From assembly GCA_943787175.1 (NCBI GenBank), contig CALSLK010000002.1, forward strand, positions 1 to 64,000: a stretch of 64,000 nt of DNA, read 5' to 3'. Positions 37,065-45,974 of the stretch are shown here, piece after piece. Both the position numbers and the translations under genes were made by a program. The notes beneath the pieces are model-generated. The model saw only the letters and a list, made by a program, of their open reading frames with translations. It was not told where the DNA came from and made no database searches. How positions within the stretch are numbered: position 1 is the stretch's first letter; each line of letters opens with the position of its first letter. This DNA comes from an uncultured Alphaproteobacteria bacterium (lineage in GTDB: Bacteria; Pseudomonadota; Alphaproteobacteria; SP197).

Positions 37065-37526
37065 ATGACAGCAGAGGCGATCTATTCCGTCGAAGTCCCC
37101 GAGGACTGGACTGACCATTACGGCCACATGAACGAGGGTTATTATGTCGTCGCCGCCAGCGATGCGTCCTGGGCGTTTCAGGCCCTGCTTGGGATTGGCA
37201 CGGACTATTACGACGAGACAGGGTTTGCCATCGTGACGGTGGAATCCCACATCCGTTATCTCGATGACGTGCAAAAAGGCGAGACGCTCACCTTTGACAG
37301 CATGGTGCTGGCGTTCGATGCACGCAAGATTCACATCGGCCATGTCATGCGCATTGGTGACAAGGTCTGTGGCACGTTCGAATGCCTGTGGCTCCACCTT
37401 AACCAGAAGGAAGGTGGACTGGGGGAGATGCCAGAGGCTGTGCAGGAAAGGCTCCGTGAGCATCTCTGCGAGCCGTTGCCCGACTGGGCAGGACGTCAAG
37501 TCGCCCTGAAGAAGAAAAAGGTCTGA
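37065..37526 (+). CDS. Hot-dog fold thioesterase, betainyl/4-hydroxybenzoyl-CoA type
   Basis: Protein of 153 aa with a hot-dog fold; the WTDHYGHMNEGYY motif (around residues 15-27) contains the catalytic Asp region typical of 4-hydroxybenzoyl-CoA thioesterase-like enzymes, and IRYLDDVQKGETL follows. The closest sequence pattern known to me is of thioesterases in carnitine/betaine metabolism (betainyl-CoA thioesterase), which often flank carnitine dehydrogenase genes, but no such gene is here. It starts 4 bases before the amidohydrolase gene context continues (4-base gap to next gene), so both are probably cotranscribed. Confidence 0.75.
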   Translation: MTAEAIYSVEVPEDWTDHYGHMNEGYYVVAASDASWAFQALLGIGTDYYDETGFAIVTVESHIRYLDDVQKGETLTFDSMVLAFDARKIHIGHVMRIGDKVCGTFECLWLHLNQKEGGLGEMPEAVQERLREHLCEPLPDWAGRQVALKKKKV

Positions 37527-37530
37527 AGCC

Positions 37531-38772
37531 ATGACAAGAGCAAGCGACTTCATCAATGAGCAACGCCTGTGGGATCGTCACATGGCGATCGCGAAGTTCG
37601 GCGAAACCGGCAATGGCGGTGTGAACCGCCAGGCGCTGACGCCTGAAGACGGGCAAGCCCGTGCTGCCCTGGCAGGCTGGGCCGGGGAGCGTGGGTTTCG
37701 CCTGATCGCCGATGAGGCCGGGAACCTCTTTGTGCGTCGTGAAGGCACCGACCCTGATGCCCCGGCTGTTCTTTCGGGCTCACACCTTGATACCCAGCCT
37801 GCCGGTGGCAACTTCGACGGGATCTATGGTGTGCTCTCGGCCTTTGAAGTGCTCGAGGCGCTGGAGGACGGGGGCCTGGAACACCGGCACCCCATCGAGG
37901 CCGTGGTCTGGACTAACGAGGAGGGGTGCCGTTTTGCGCCAGGCTGTACGGGCAGCCTGGTCTTTTCAGGCAAACACAGCATTGAGGAGTTCTTCGATGG
38001 CACTGCGCCAGACGGCGCCGTGCTGCGTGACGAGCTGAAACGCACGCTTGCTGCGACACCCGATGCTGAGCAACGCAAGGGCGGTATTCCCCTTGCCGGT
38101 TACATCGAGACGCATATCGAGCAGGGGCCCAGGCTGGAAAGTGCGGGGCTGACCATTGGGGCCGTCACCGGCATTCAGGGCGGCAGTTCGTTCGAGGTGA
38201 CGGTAACCGGTATCGACGGTCATGCCGGGACAGTGCCGCTGTTGCAGCGGCGTGACGCTTTCCGCTCTGCCCATCAGATCATCGATGCGCTCCACCGGGA
38301 TCTTGCCGACCCGACCGACACGGTACGTTTTACCGTGGGCCGGTTTGAAACCCATCCTGGATCGCCCAACACGATTCCGGGCAAGGTCATCTTCACGATC
38401 GACTTCCGCCACCCCGACCAGGCCTTCTTCCGCTCAAAGGTCGAAGGCATGGCTGCGTTCATTGCTGCCCATGCCGGTCCCTGTGATGTGGTGGTCCAGA
38501 AACGCCATGCCGGAGATCCGGCTGATTTTGATGAGAGTGTGATTGCCCGTGTCGAACGCATCGCGGGCGAGCTGGGCATTCCCGCCATGCGTATGGCTTC
38601 AGGAGCCGATCACGATGCCAAGTACATGGTGCCGCTGGCGCCCACCGGCATGATTTTCGTGCCCTGCCTGAGCGGCATCAGCCACAACGAAGACGAACGC
38701 GCGACCCCAGAGGATCTCGCTGCCGGAGCACGTGTACTGGCCGATGCCCTGCTGGAGATGGCCCGGGGCTGA
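37531..38772 (+). CDS. M20-family Zn-dependent N-carbamoyl/allantoate-type amidohydrolase
   Basis: Protein of 413 aa of the M20/AllC-HyuC family (allantoate amidohydrolase, N-carbamoyl-L-amino acid hydrolase, beta-ureidopropionase). Metal ligands are visible in SGSHLDTQPAGGNFDGIYG (His, Asp), TNEEGCRF (Glu), ETHIEQGP (His) and a C-terminal GISHNEDE (His). The enzyme removes a carbamoyl or amidine-linked group, releasing ammonia or CO2, in purine or pyrimidine breakdown. Substrate not fixed. The spacing to the thioesterase is 4 bases, so they form an operon; an SDR gene converges 4 bases downstream. Confidence 0.85.
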   Translation: MTRASDFINEQRLWDRHMAIAKFGETGNGGVNRQALTPEDGQARAALAGWAGERGFRLIADEAGNLFVRREGTDPDAPAVLSGSHLDTQPAGGNFDGIYGVLSAFEVLEALEDGGLEHRHPIEAVVWTNEEGCRFAPGCTGSLVFSGKHSIEEFFDGTAPDGAVLRDELKRTLAATPDAEQRKGGIPLAGYIETHIEQGPRLESAGLTIGAVTGIQGGSSFEVTVTGIDGHAGTVPLLQRRDAFRSAHQIIDALHRDLADPTDTVRFTVGRFETHPGSPNTIPGKVIFTIDFRHPDQAFFRSKVEGMAAFIAAHAGPCDVVVQKRHAGDPADFDESVIARVERIAGELGIPAMRMASGADHDAKYMVPLAPTGMIFVPCLSGISHNEDERATPEDLAAGARVLADALLEMARG

Positions 38773-38776
38773 CGCC

Positions 38777-39520
38777 CTAACGCATTGCTGAGCCGCCGTT
38801 CACACTCCAGGACTGGCCGGTGGTGAACGACCCGGCCTTGCCGGCAAGGGCAAGGGCGACGGCGGCGATTTCGTCGGGCTGGCCGACACGGCCCAAGGGG
38901 ATATCGGTTTCGCGCGCCATGATTTCAGGCGTGATGTCATCAAGCAGTAGGGGCGTTTCGACCGGTCCGGGGCAGATCGCGTTGACCAGGATGTCGGGGC
39001 CGAACTCCTTGGCCCAGACACGGGTCAGGCCCAGGACACCGGCCTTTGAGGCACAATAGGCAGAGCGTTCCTCCCAGCCGAAGAAGGCGTGATCGGACGC
39101 AATGTTGATGACGCGTCCGCCACGTCCATGGGCTTTCATGGCGCGGATGGCTTCCCGACCGGTCAGGAAGACGCCGGTGAGATTGACGCCGATCACGCGG
39201 CTCCAGTCGGCCAGTGAGGTTTCGGTAAGCGGGCCGTCGTCGCTGATGCCAGCGCTGGCGACACTGAGGTCAAGGCCGCCCAGTCTCGCGACGGCCTCTG
39301 CAACGCCTTGGGTCATACCGGTCTCGTCGGTGACATCGCGTTGCAGCCCAAAGGCACGGCCACCCGCTTTCTCGATGTGGCCTTGGGTGGCTGATGTGTC
39401 GGCGCGGTCGATCAGGGCGACATGGGCACCTTCATCGGCAAAGGCCTGGGCTATGGCTGCGCCGATGCCGCTGGCTGCGCCTGTGACCAGTGCCGTCTTG
39501 CCGTCTAGAAATCCGCCCAT
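38777..39520 (-). CDS. Short-chain dehydrogenase/reductase
   Basis: 247 aa, start set at ATG 39518-39520 (MGGFLDGKTAL); upstream codons to 39640 do not match the family. NAD(P)-binding motif TGAASGIG, NAG-like AGISDDG, catalytic YCASK (Tyr-x3-Lys) and the C-terminal TTGQSWSVNGGSAMR give a typical classical SDR. Substrate unknown. Divergent from the phytanoyl-CoA dioxygenase gene (86 bases between starts), possibly sharing regulation and pathway with it. Confidence 0.85.
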   Translation of the reverse strand: MGGFLDGKTALVTGAASGIGAAIAQAFADEGAHVALIDRADTSATQGHIEKAGGRAFGLQRDVTDETGMTQGVAEAVARLGGLDLSVASAGISDDGPLTETSLADWSRVIGVNLTGVFLTGREAIRAMKAHGRGGRVINIASDHAFFGWEERSAYCASKAGVLGLTRVWAKEFGPDILVNAICPGPVETPLLLDDITPEIMARETDIPLGRVGQPDEIAAVALALAGKAGSFTTGQSWSVNGGSAMR

Positions 39521-39606
39521 GGGTGCTGCCTTCAAGGTTGTGCTGGACGCGTAATGCGTAAGGGAATCATTATAGACCAGATTCAAACGGCTTGAAGGCT
39601 GATGCC

Positions 39607-40536
39607 ATGACCCCAGAAGCAATCCTTGCCTTTCCTGCACGCGTGCTGACCCAGAAACAGCGCGAGACCTATTTCGAAACCGGCTATGCCCTGGTGGAGA
39701 GTCTGATCCCCGAAGAGGTGATCGACCACCTGAACGGCGTGACCCAGTCGTTCATCGAGAAGAGCCGGTCCATGACCAAGAGCGACCGCGAACTCGATAT
39801 CGGGCCCGGCCACACGCCGGAGAAACCCGTGGTGCGCCGCCTGACCGCGCCCGACCGTATGCACGATGCCTATTGGGATTTTGCCAACGGCATCATCGCC
39901 GACGCCACGGCCGATCTGCTGGGCCCGGATGTGACGTTCAACCACTCCAAGCTCAACTTCAAATGGTCGGACGGACGCGACCAGGTGAAGTGGCACCAGG
40001 ACATCCCGTTCTATCCCCACACCAACTACAATGTGCTGGCTGTGGGCTGTTACCTCAGCGATGTCAGCAAAGAGGACGGGCCCATCGGCGTCCTTCCCGG
40101 CAGCCACACGGGGCCGATCTTCGAACATTTCGACGACAATGGTGTGTGGACGGGGGCCATTCGGGATGACGACATGGCGCGCTTTGACACCGATGCTGCG
40201 GTTTACCTGCCGGGACCCAGGGGTTCGATCACGATCCACCACAGCCGCGCAGTCCATGGCTCCAGGCCAACAACGCGGGCGAACGGACGGCCGCTGCTGA
40301 TCAACGCCTATGCCGCCGCCGACGCCTTCCCCTACACCAGCCCCAAGGCCTCGACCTCGCATCACTACCGCGACCTGGTGCGTGGCAACCGCGCGACTTG
40401 GGCCCATCTTGACCCCGAACCCTGCCCGATTCCGCCCGACTGGGGCGACGGCTACACCTCGCTCTACGCCTTCCAGGGTGGTGAAAACGCGGAAGCTACG
40501 CCGCGCGACCCTGGATACAGGATCGCGGCGGAGTAG
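39607..40536 (+). CDS. Phytanoyl-CoA dioxygenase family protein
   Basis: 309 aa from ATG 39607 (a TTG at 39592 is an alternative in frame). 2-Oxoglutarate/Fe(II)-dependent oxygenase fold with the iron ligands WHQD (His, Asp), VHGSRPT (His and the Arg binding 2OG) and the PFYPHTNYNVLAVGCYLSD strand. Members hydroxylate diverse acids, CoA esters or secondary metabolites, so a specific reaction cannot be assigned. The downstream MFS transporter converges 5 bases after the stop. Confidence 0.88.
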   Translation: MTPEAILAFPARVLTQKQRETYFETGYALVESLIPEEVIDHLNGVTQSFIEKSRSMTKSDRELDIGPGHTPEKPVVRRLTAPDRMHDAYWDFANGIIADATADLLGPDVTFNHSKLNFKWSDGRDQVKWHQDIPFYPHTNYNVLAVGCYLSDVSKEDGPIGVLPGSHTGPIFEHFDDNGVWTGAIRDDDMARFDTDAAVYLPGPRGSITIHHSRAVHGSRPTTRANGRPLLINAYAAADAFPYTSPKASTSHHYRDLVRGNRATWAHLDPEPCPIPPDWGDGYTSLYAFQGGENAEATPRDPGYRIAAE

Positions 40537-40541
40537 GGCCC

Positions 40542-41786
40542 CTACTCCGCAGGCAGCACGACGTTGCTGCGCCAGACTGTGGTTTCGTTGCCGGGTTCCG
40601 GGCGGGTCGGGATCATGATGGAGAGGGCGAGGGACATCACGGCCATGACGGCGCCGATCAGGAAGACGGCCATTCGGCCGGATTCATCGGCGACCCAGAT
40701 CAGACCCAGCATCCAGGGCATGGTGACCGCCGCAATGTGGTTGATCGTGAACGAGACGCCTGCGGTTGAAGCAATATCAGCGGGGTCGGCGATCTTGCGG
40801 AAGTAGCTCTTGATCGCGATGGCGAGCGCAAAGAACAGGTGATCGACGACGTAGAGCATGGCAGCGAGCCAGGCGACGTCGACAAAGGCGTAGGCCACGA
40901 AGATGCCGATCAGGCCGATGTATTCAAAGACCAGGGCGGGGCGTTCACCCCAGCGGATGATCAGGCGGCCGATGCGCGGGGCAAGCCAGATGGCGATGAC
41001 GTGGTTAACGGCAAACAGGGCGACCACGGCGGCAGGGTCATAGCCGAATTCGGCAACCATCAGGAAGGCGGCAAAGCCGACAAAAATCTGGCGGCGCCCG
41101 CCCGACATGAATTCCAGCGCGTAATAGAGCCAGTAGCGCTTGCGCACCACGATGGTCATGGTCTGGAAGTTGTCTTCCTTGAACTTCGGGAAGGCGGTCC
41201 AGCACAGAGCGGCAAGCCCCAGAGTCAACGCGCCGGCTACCATGTAGACGACCCAATAGGGCGTACCCAGAAACTCGAAGCCGATATAGATCAGCGCATA
41301 GGCGACCAGCGAGCCACCCGCTGCAACGGCGGCCATGCGGCCCAGCACCAGCGGCAGCTCCTCCTTTGAGGCCCATTGCATGGCAAGCGACTGTTCCATG
41401 GTGGACAGGAAATGGAAGCCGGTCGACATCAGCAGGGTCGTGAAATAGAGGCCGTAGACGCTGGGTAACATGCCGGTGAGCGCCACACCCAGGCCCATCA
41501 GGGTGAGCGCCAGAATGGCAAAGGTCTGCTGGCGCCAGATCAGCAGCATGTAAACGACGGTGAAGGCAAGGAAGCCGGGGATCTCGCGCACGGATTCCAG
41601 GATGCCGCGCTCCAGGCCCGTGAAGTTGTGGACCTCATCGACAGCAAAATTGTTGATCAGCGCCATCCACGGCTCGAAGGCGATGGGAATCGAGGCGGCA
41701 AAGATCAGCAGCAGGATCTGGGGGCTGCGCCAGCCGTCCTTGAGGACGCCGTGCCAATCGGCATGAAAGGGATTCCAGCGGATCAT
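40542..41786 (-). CDS. MFS transporter
   Basis: 414 aa, about 12 hydrophobic segments, start set at ATG 41784-41786 (MIRWNPFHADWHGVL). Loop arginine/acidic patterns of the major facilitator superfamily are present but without a clear substrate-specific motif. It is divergent from an AraC-family regulator gene (91-base gap), a layout in which the regulator usually controls the transporter. Its C-terminal end converges on the phytanoyl-CoA dioxygenase stop. Confidence 0.8.
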   Translation of the reverse strand: MIRWNPFHADWHGVLKDGWRSPQILLLIFAASIPIAFEPWMALINNFAVDEVHNFTGLERGILESVREIPGFLAFTVVYMLLIWRQQTFAILALTLMGLGVALTGMLPSVYGLYFTTLLMSTGFHFLSTMEQSLAMQWASKEELPLVLGRMAAVAAGGSLVAYALIYIGFEFLGTPYWVVYMVAGALTLGLAALCWTAFPKFKEDNFQTMTIVVRKRYWLYYALEFMSGGRRQIFVGFAAFLMVAEFGYDPAAVVALFAVNHVIAIWLAPRIGRLIIRWGERPALVFEYIGLIGIFVAYAFVDVAWLAAMLYVVDHLFFALAIAIKSYFRKIADPADIASTAGVSFTINHIAAVTMPWMLGLIWVADESGRMAVFLIGAVMAVMSLALSIMIPTRPEPGNETTVWRSNVVLPAE

Positions 41787-41877
41787 GATCGTTGCCCTTC
41801 GGGCGTTCAGGGAAGGAAGCGCGTGCATTCTGTTTAGAACCTTGGTTTCTGCCCGTCTTGCGGTAAACTGACAAGTG

Positions 41878-42693
41878 ATGACGCAAAACAGACAAGCTTC
41901 AAACAAGCCAAGATTGCTCTACGCCGATGGCTTTGATCCAGGCGAGGTGGTCGATCAAACGATGCCTGTGCTGGGCTTTGCCCGTGATGAGGGCCCCTAT
42001 GACACCGGTTGGCATCATCACACGCGCTGCCAGCTCCTGTTTGCCATTCGCGGTGTCATGACTGTGCGCGCCCATGACGGCACCTGGACCGTGCCGCCCC
42101 AACAGGCGGTGTGGGTGCCGGCCGGCATTGAACACGCGGTGCATGCCGTGCAGGAAGTTGCGATGCGCTCGCTTTATCTTGATCCCGGAGCTGCCTGGGG
42201 ACTGCCACCGACCTGCTGTGTGCTTCCGGTCCCGCCGCTCCTTCGCGAACTGATCCTGCGGGTTGTGGCCCTGGGCCGATCCTATCCGACTGACAGTCCC
42301 GAAGCCCGACTGGTCGCGGTGATCCCCGATGAGTTGCGCCGCCTGAAACCAGAACCGCTCCATCTGCCCCTGCCGCGCGATACCCGCCTTTCCATCGTGA
42401 CGTCAGCGCTGATTGCCGATCCCGGTGACCGTCGCGATCTTGGCGATTGGGCAACACAGGCCGGTGCAAGCGAACGCACGCTGGCACGTCTCTTCAACAA
42501 GGAAACCGGCATGACCTTTGGTGCCTGGCGCCAGCGTCGTCGTTTGCTGGCTGCCGTGGAACGCCTGGCCGGCGGTGTTCCCGTGACGACCGTTGCGCTG
42601 GATCTGGGCTATGACAGTCCCAGCGCATTCATTACGATGTTCAAGAAGTCCCTGGGCGATACGCCGGGGCGTTATCTGGCGCGGGAGCACTGA
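41878..42693 (+). CDS. AraC-family transcriptional regulator with cupin sensor domain
   Basis: 271 aa from ATG 41878 (GTG 41875 also possible). N-terminal cupin-like half (WHHHTRCQLLFAIRGVMTVRAHD, PPQQAVWVPAGIEHAV) and C-terminal two helix-turn-helix motifs (LARLFNKETGMTFGAWRQRRRL, VALDLGYDSPSAFITMFKKSLG), the classical AraC/XylS layout. Divergent from the MFS transporter; likely activates it or the operon to its right. It is 2 bases upstream of the next membrane protein gene. Confidence 0.88.
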   Translation: MTQNRQASNKPRLLYADGFDPGEVVDQTMPVLGFARDEGPYDTGWHHHTRCQLLFAIRGVMTVRAHDGTWTVPPQQAVWVPAGIEHAVHAVQEVAMRSLYLDPGAAWGLPPTCCVLPVPPLLRELILRVVALGRSYPTDSPEARLVAVIPDELRRLKPEPLHLPLPRDTRLSIVTSALIADPGDRRDLGDWATQAGASERTLARLFNKETGMTFGAWRQRRRLLAAVERLAGGVPVTTVALDLGYDSPSAFITMFKKSLGDTPGRYLAREH

Positions 42694-42695
42694 GA

Positions 42696-43391
42696 ATGGA
42701 ACTGCGCCGCTGGCTCTGGATTGCGCTTGTCCTGCAGACGCTGATCTGGGCGTTGTTTTTCGTCTTCGGCTTTTTCGGGTTCGCTGAAACGCTTGCCAAT
42801 GCGCCTGATGACTGGTGGCTGGCCTACCGGTTTGATTACTGGATTCTGGTGGGGGTCGGGTTTGCCAGCCTGCCGGCCTATCATCTGGTTGCCTGGCTCG
42901 CGGCATCGGTGGACAGCAAAGCGTGCCGGAATCTGGGGCCAAGCACCCTGTTTACACCGTTATGGCGGCGCAGTCTGGAACATGTCGGCGGCATGCTGGT
43001 GTGGGGTCTGTGGCTCGCCTGTCTGGTCACGGTGTTTGGACATCTCGACATGCCGCCTGCCTGGCCCAACTACAGCGGCGCGCTACTGAACTTCACACCG
43101 GTTGAACTCACGCTATGGGCTGCTGCCTGCGGCCTGGCGACCCTCACGCTTCTGGCTCTGAAGGATCAGGCATTTCCACGGCATCTTGAACTTGGTGTGC
43201 GCGCCATGTTGTTGCATCTGGCCTGCTACATCTGGTTCTACCTGACCTACGAATCGATGGAGAGCAATCCAGCCAGCAACGCGTGGTTGCTGGTCCTGCT
43301 CAGTTGCCTGATGGCGTTTCCCATGGCGCGCCTGTTAAAGAATGAATCAGAGGAACCGACGCTTCCGCGTCAATCGGAGCAACAGAAATGA
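42696..43391 (+). CDS. Hypothetical membrane protein, about six helices
   Basis: Protein of 231 aa with about six hydrophobic segments (for example residues 6-28, 48-68, 95-115 and 182-205) and no motif I recognise. Begins 2 bases after the AraC-family gene and overlaps the GFA gene by 4 bases (43388-43391), so the three likely form one transcript. A role in transport or membrane function is possible, but nothing in the sequence defines it. Confidence 0.6.
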   Translation: MELRRWLWIALVLQTLIWALFFVFGFFGFAETLANAPDDWWLAYRFDYWILVGVGFASLPAYHLVAWLAASVDSKACRNLGPSTLFTPLWRRSLEHVGGMLVWGLWLACLVTVFGHLDMPPAWPNYSGALLNFTPVELTLWAAACGLATLTLLALKDQAFPRHLELGVRAMLLHLACYIWFYLTYESMESNPASNAWLLVLLSCLMAFPMARLLKNESEEPTLPRQSEQQK

Positions 43392-43852
43392 GCGAGACGC
43401 GGCCAGCAGTCCTGACCGGTGGTTGCCAGTGCGGTGCGGTGCGTTATGCGCTCTACCGCGAGCCGGTAAACCCGCATATCTGTCATTGCCGTATGTGCCA
43501 GAAAGCCATGGGTGGGCCTATCGCGGCCTATGCCGCCATTCTGCTCAGCGATTTCACCTGGACCCGGGGAGCGCCGAAGCTGTTCGACAGCTCCAGCATT
43601 GTGACACGGGGTTTCTGCGGCGATTGCGGTACGCCGCTATCATTCCGTTTCGGCGATGACAAATGGTTGGGTTTCACCCTGGCCACCCTGGACGAGCCCG
43701 ATCGTGTCGTGCCAACGCGCGCCTTCGGCAAGGAAAGCAAGCGAAGTTGGTTTGATGGGATCCACAACCTGCCGCTGACTTCAGCCGATGACGAGTTACC
43801 CGCTGAAATGAAGGCAAAGCTGGTGAGTTACCAGCACGAGGATGCCAACTAG
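43388..43852 (+). CDS. GFA-family zinc protein (glutathione-dependent formaldehyde-activating enzyme-like)
   Basis: Protein of 154 aa of the CENP-V/GFA fold. Cysteine-rich motifs CQCGAVRYAL, HICHCRMCQK (Cys-x-Cys, Cys-x2-Cys) and GFCGDCGTPL bind zinc. Family members were named for glutathione-dependent formaldehyde activation, but most bacterial members are uncharacterised. Overlaps the preceding membrane protein by 4 bases and the converging SDR stop by 4 bases (43849-43852). Confidence 0.87.
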   Translation: MSETRPAVLTGGCQCGAVRYALYREPVNPHICHCRMCQKAMGGPIAAYAAILLSDFTWTRGAPKLFDSSSIVTRGFCGDCGTPLSFRFGDDKWLGFTLATLDEPDRVVPTRAFGKESKRSWFDGIHNLPLTSADDELPAEMKAKLVSYQHEDAN

Positions 43853-44629
43853 ACCGCTGAATAACCGCCATCGACGAAGAGGCACTGACCGGTCATGTAG
43901 CTGGCTGCATCGCTGACCAAAAAGACCACGGGTCCGGGCCATTTCCTGGGCCCTGCCGCGGCGGCCAAAGGGAATGAAACGGTCGATGAATTCGGCGACT
44001 TCAGGCGTGTCGTGCACGTCGCCGGTGCCGGCCATCTCGTTGTCGGTGTAGCCGGGGTTGATGGCATTGACGCGGATGCCATGGGGTGCCCATTCCTGGG
44101 CAAGCTGGCGCACCAGTTGATCGACGCCACCCTTGGACGCGCCGTAATAGGAATACCCCCAACAGGCGATCTTGCTGGCCGATGACGAGGTGATGACGAT
44201 GGCGCCGCCCTTGCCCTGTTCGATCATCTGTTTGCCTGCTAGCTGGGCACAGAGATAAGCGCTGTTGAGATTGACGCCGATGACCGCGTCGAGGTCCTCA
44301 TCGGTGACCTCCAGCAAGTCCTTGGCAGGCCCCAGACCGTGGTTTACGACCATGATGTCGAGGCTGCCGAACCGCTCCACGGATTCTGCGATCAGGTGTT
44401 CAACATCGCCACGGTCCGTTGCATCGCAGGTGATTGCGTGGGCCATTCCGCCAGACTCAGTGATCGCTTTTGCCGTTGCCGAAATACCTCCGGGTGTTCG
44501 CGCGGCAACCACCACGTTGGCGCCAGCTGCGGCTAGCCCCTTGGCCATTTCCGCGCCAAGGCCACGGCCTGCGCCTGTAACAATGGCCGTGCGCCCGGAG
44601 AGATCAAACATTGGGTTGGCTGTGCTCAT
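43849..44629 (-). CDS. SDR family oxidoreductase, frameshifted near C terminus
   Basis: About 259 aa once corrected. Start ATG 44627-44629 (MSTANPMFDL). NAD(P) motif TGAGRGLG, catalytic SSSASKIACWGYSYYGASK (Ser, Tyr-x3-Lys), NPG region TDNEMAGT. The frame runs to REMA- and the C-terminal 27 residues (GPVVFLVSD…FVDGGYSAV) are in the next frame; removing one base of a GGG/CCC run near 43936 restores the protein. This is the only frameshift outside the first 15 kb. Tandem with the next SDR, 13 bases apart, and clearly a paralogue. Confidence 0.82.
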
Positions 44630-44642
44630 GCTCGTGCTCCCT

Positions 44643-45416
44643 TCATATCGCCACGTAGCCGCCGTCGACCGGCATGATGTGGCCGGTGACAAAGCTGGCG
44701 GCGTCCGAGGCAAGGAAAATCACGGGGCCGACCATTTCTTCAGGCCTGCCGCGACGCTCCATGGGCGTGGTGAGACGGATGTGCTCGGCCATCTCCGGGG
44801 TGTCGTGACGTTCACCTGCTCCACGCATGTGGTGTTCCATGTAGCCCGGCCCCACGACGTTGACGCGGATGTTGTGGGGTGCCAGTTCCTGGGCGAAATG
44901 GCGACACATCTGATCTACGCCGCCCTTGGATGCGCCATAGGTCGAGAGTTTGTCGAAGGCGACGAGACTTCCGGTGGAGGACGTAAAGATGATGGCCCCG
45001 CCGGTGCCCTGATCGACCATGCGGCGGGCGGCTTCCTGGCCGCAGACAAAGGCGGATTTGAGGTTGATGTCGATCATCTCGGCGAGTTCGTCATCGGTCA
45101 CCTCGACAGCGGGCTTCGCGCGCCCGATACCGTGGTTGACGACGGCGATGTCCAGGTTGCCGAATGCCGCGATGGTTTCATCGAACAAGCGGCAGCAATC
45201 GGCACGGCTGGTGGCGTCGAACGCGATGGCCAACGCCTGATTGCCGTCTGCGGTGATGTCGGCGGTGCTCTCATCGAGGTCTGAAGCGGTGCGCCCGGCA
45301 ACCACGACTCTGGCACCTGCAGCGGCCAATCCCCGTGCCATGGCGCGCCCCAGCCCCCGGCCTGATCCGGTGACGACGGCGACTTTGCCAGTCAGGTCGA
45401 AAAGTTCTGTGCTCAT
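44643..45416 (-). CDS. SDR family oxidoreductase
   Basis: 257 aa, classical SDR with TGSGRGLG nucleotide motif, the NHGIGRAK (NAG-like) element, catalytic Ser in SSTG and STYGASK. Residues match the neighbouring SDR in most blocks (RGLG, GGVDQ, RHDTPEMAEH vs VHDTPEVAEF, DAAS), which indicates a tandem duplication. Both lie upstream-to-downstream on the minus strand and are probably cotranscribed. Substrate unknown; 3-oxoacyl reductase-like or gluconate 5-dehydrogenase-like roles are equally possible. Confidence 0.85.
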   Translation of the reverse strand: MSTELFDLTGKVAVVTGSGRGLGRAMARGLAAAGARVVVAGRTASDLDESTADITADGNQALAIAFDATSRADCCRLFDETIAAFGNLDIAVVNHGIGRAKPAVEVTDDELAEMIDINLKSAFVCGQEAARRMVDQGTGGAIIFTSSTGSLVAFDKLSTYGASKGGVDQMCRHFAQELAPHNIRVNVVGPGYMEHHMRGAGERHDTPEMAEHIRLTTPMERRGRPEEMVGPVIFLASDAASFVTGHIMPVDGGYVAI

Positions 45417-45484
45417 GTTTCTGCGCCCGAATTGAAGGGGCGATCAAACCATGCGCGCGGCAAGGACGCCAGAGGACGGACCGA

Positions 45485-45826
45485 TCAACGTCCGCCGACA
45501 CGCTCCGTATCACCGCCGTTCGAATACATGCCGGGTTCGTACCACCATTCGCATTGGGCAACGTTGAGCATCAGGATCAGCACAATATAGGCCAGGCCAT
45601 AGGCACCCAGCTGCATGGCTGTGGCGACATGCTGTCGCCAGCCTGTTGAGCCGGCGAAATAGGCACCAAACAGGGTACTGTAGGATTCGCCTGCACCGGC
45701 CATGGGATCGACCGTAGTCCTTGGTGCCCTGACCTTGTAGGCCTCTGGCGTCGTCGATCCGGCTGCGGCGCGCAGGCGCGCGACATCCTCACGTCGTTTT
45801 CTGGTTTCGTCAGATTCGTCGTTCAT
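45485..45826 (-). CDS. Small hypothetical membrane protein
   Basis: 113 aa from ATG 45824-45826 (MNDESDETRKRRE). A charged N-terminal helix is followed by a short linker (RAAAGSTTPEAY) and one hydrophobic segment (QLGAYGLAYIVLILMLNVA). No family recognised. Divergent from the Rieske oxygenase gene with about 150 bases between starts. Confidence 0.5.
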   Translation of the reverse strand: MNDESDETRKRREDVARLRAAAGSTTPEAYKVRAPRTTVDPMAGAGESYSTLFGAYFAGSTGWRQHVATAMQLGAYGLAYIVLILMLNVAQCEWWYEPGMYSNGGDTERVGGR

Positions 45827-45974
45827 CTGGGTGCTCTCTGTCGCGCGGCAGCAAAGGCATGATGCCCAACAAAGCTTGATTTGGCGAGTCGCGGTGATTG
45901 TGGAAGACGTCACAATTCAGCTAGCGTTACCTGCCTTCGCTGAAATGGCAAAGGCGAAAACAGGGACCGGAGCC

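Noticed and set aside
41830-41877. Possible sigma-70 promoter (TTGGTT, 16 bases, TAAACT) before the AraC-family gene
   Set aside because: The -10-like site lies too close to the start codon to be convincing.
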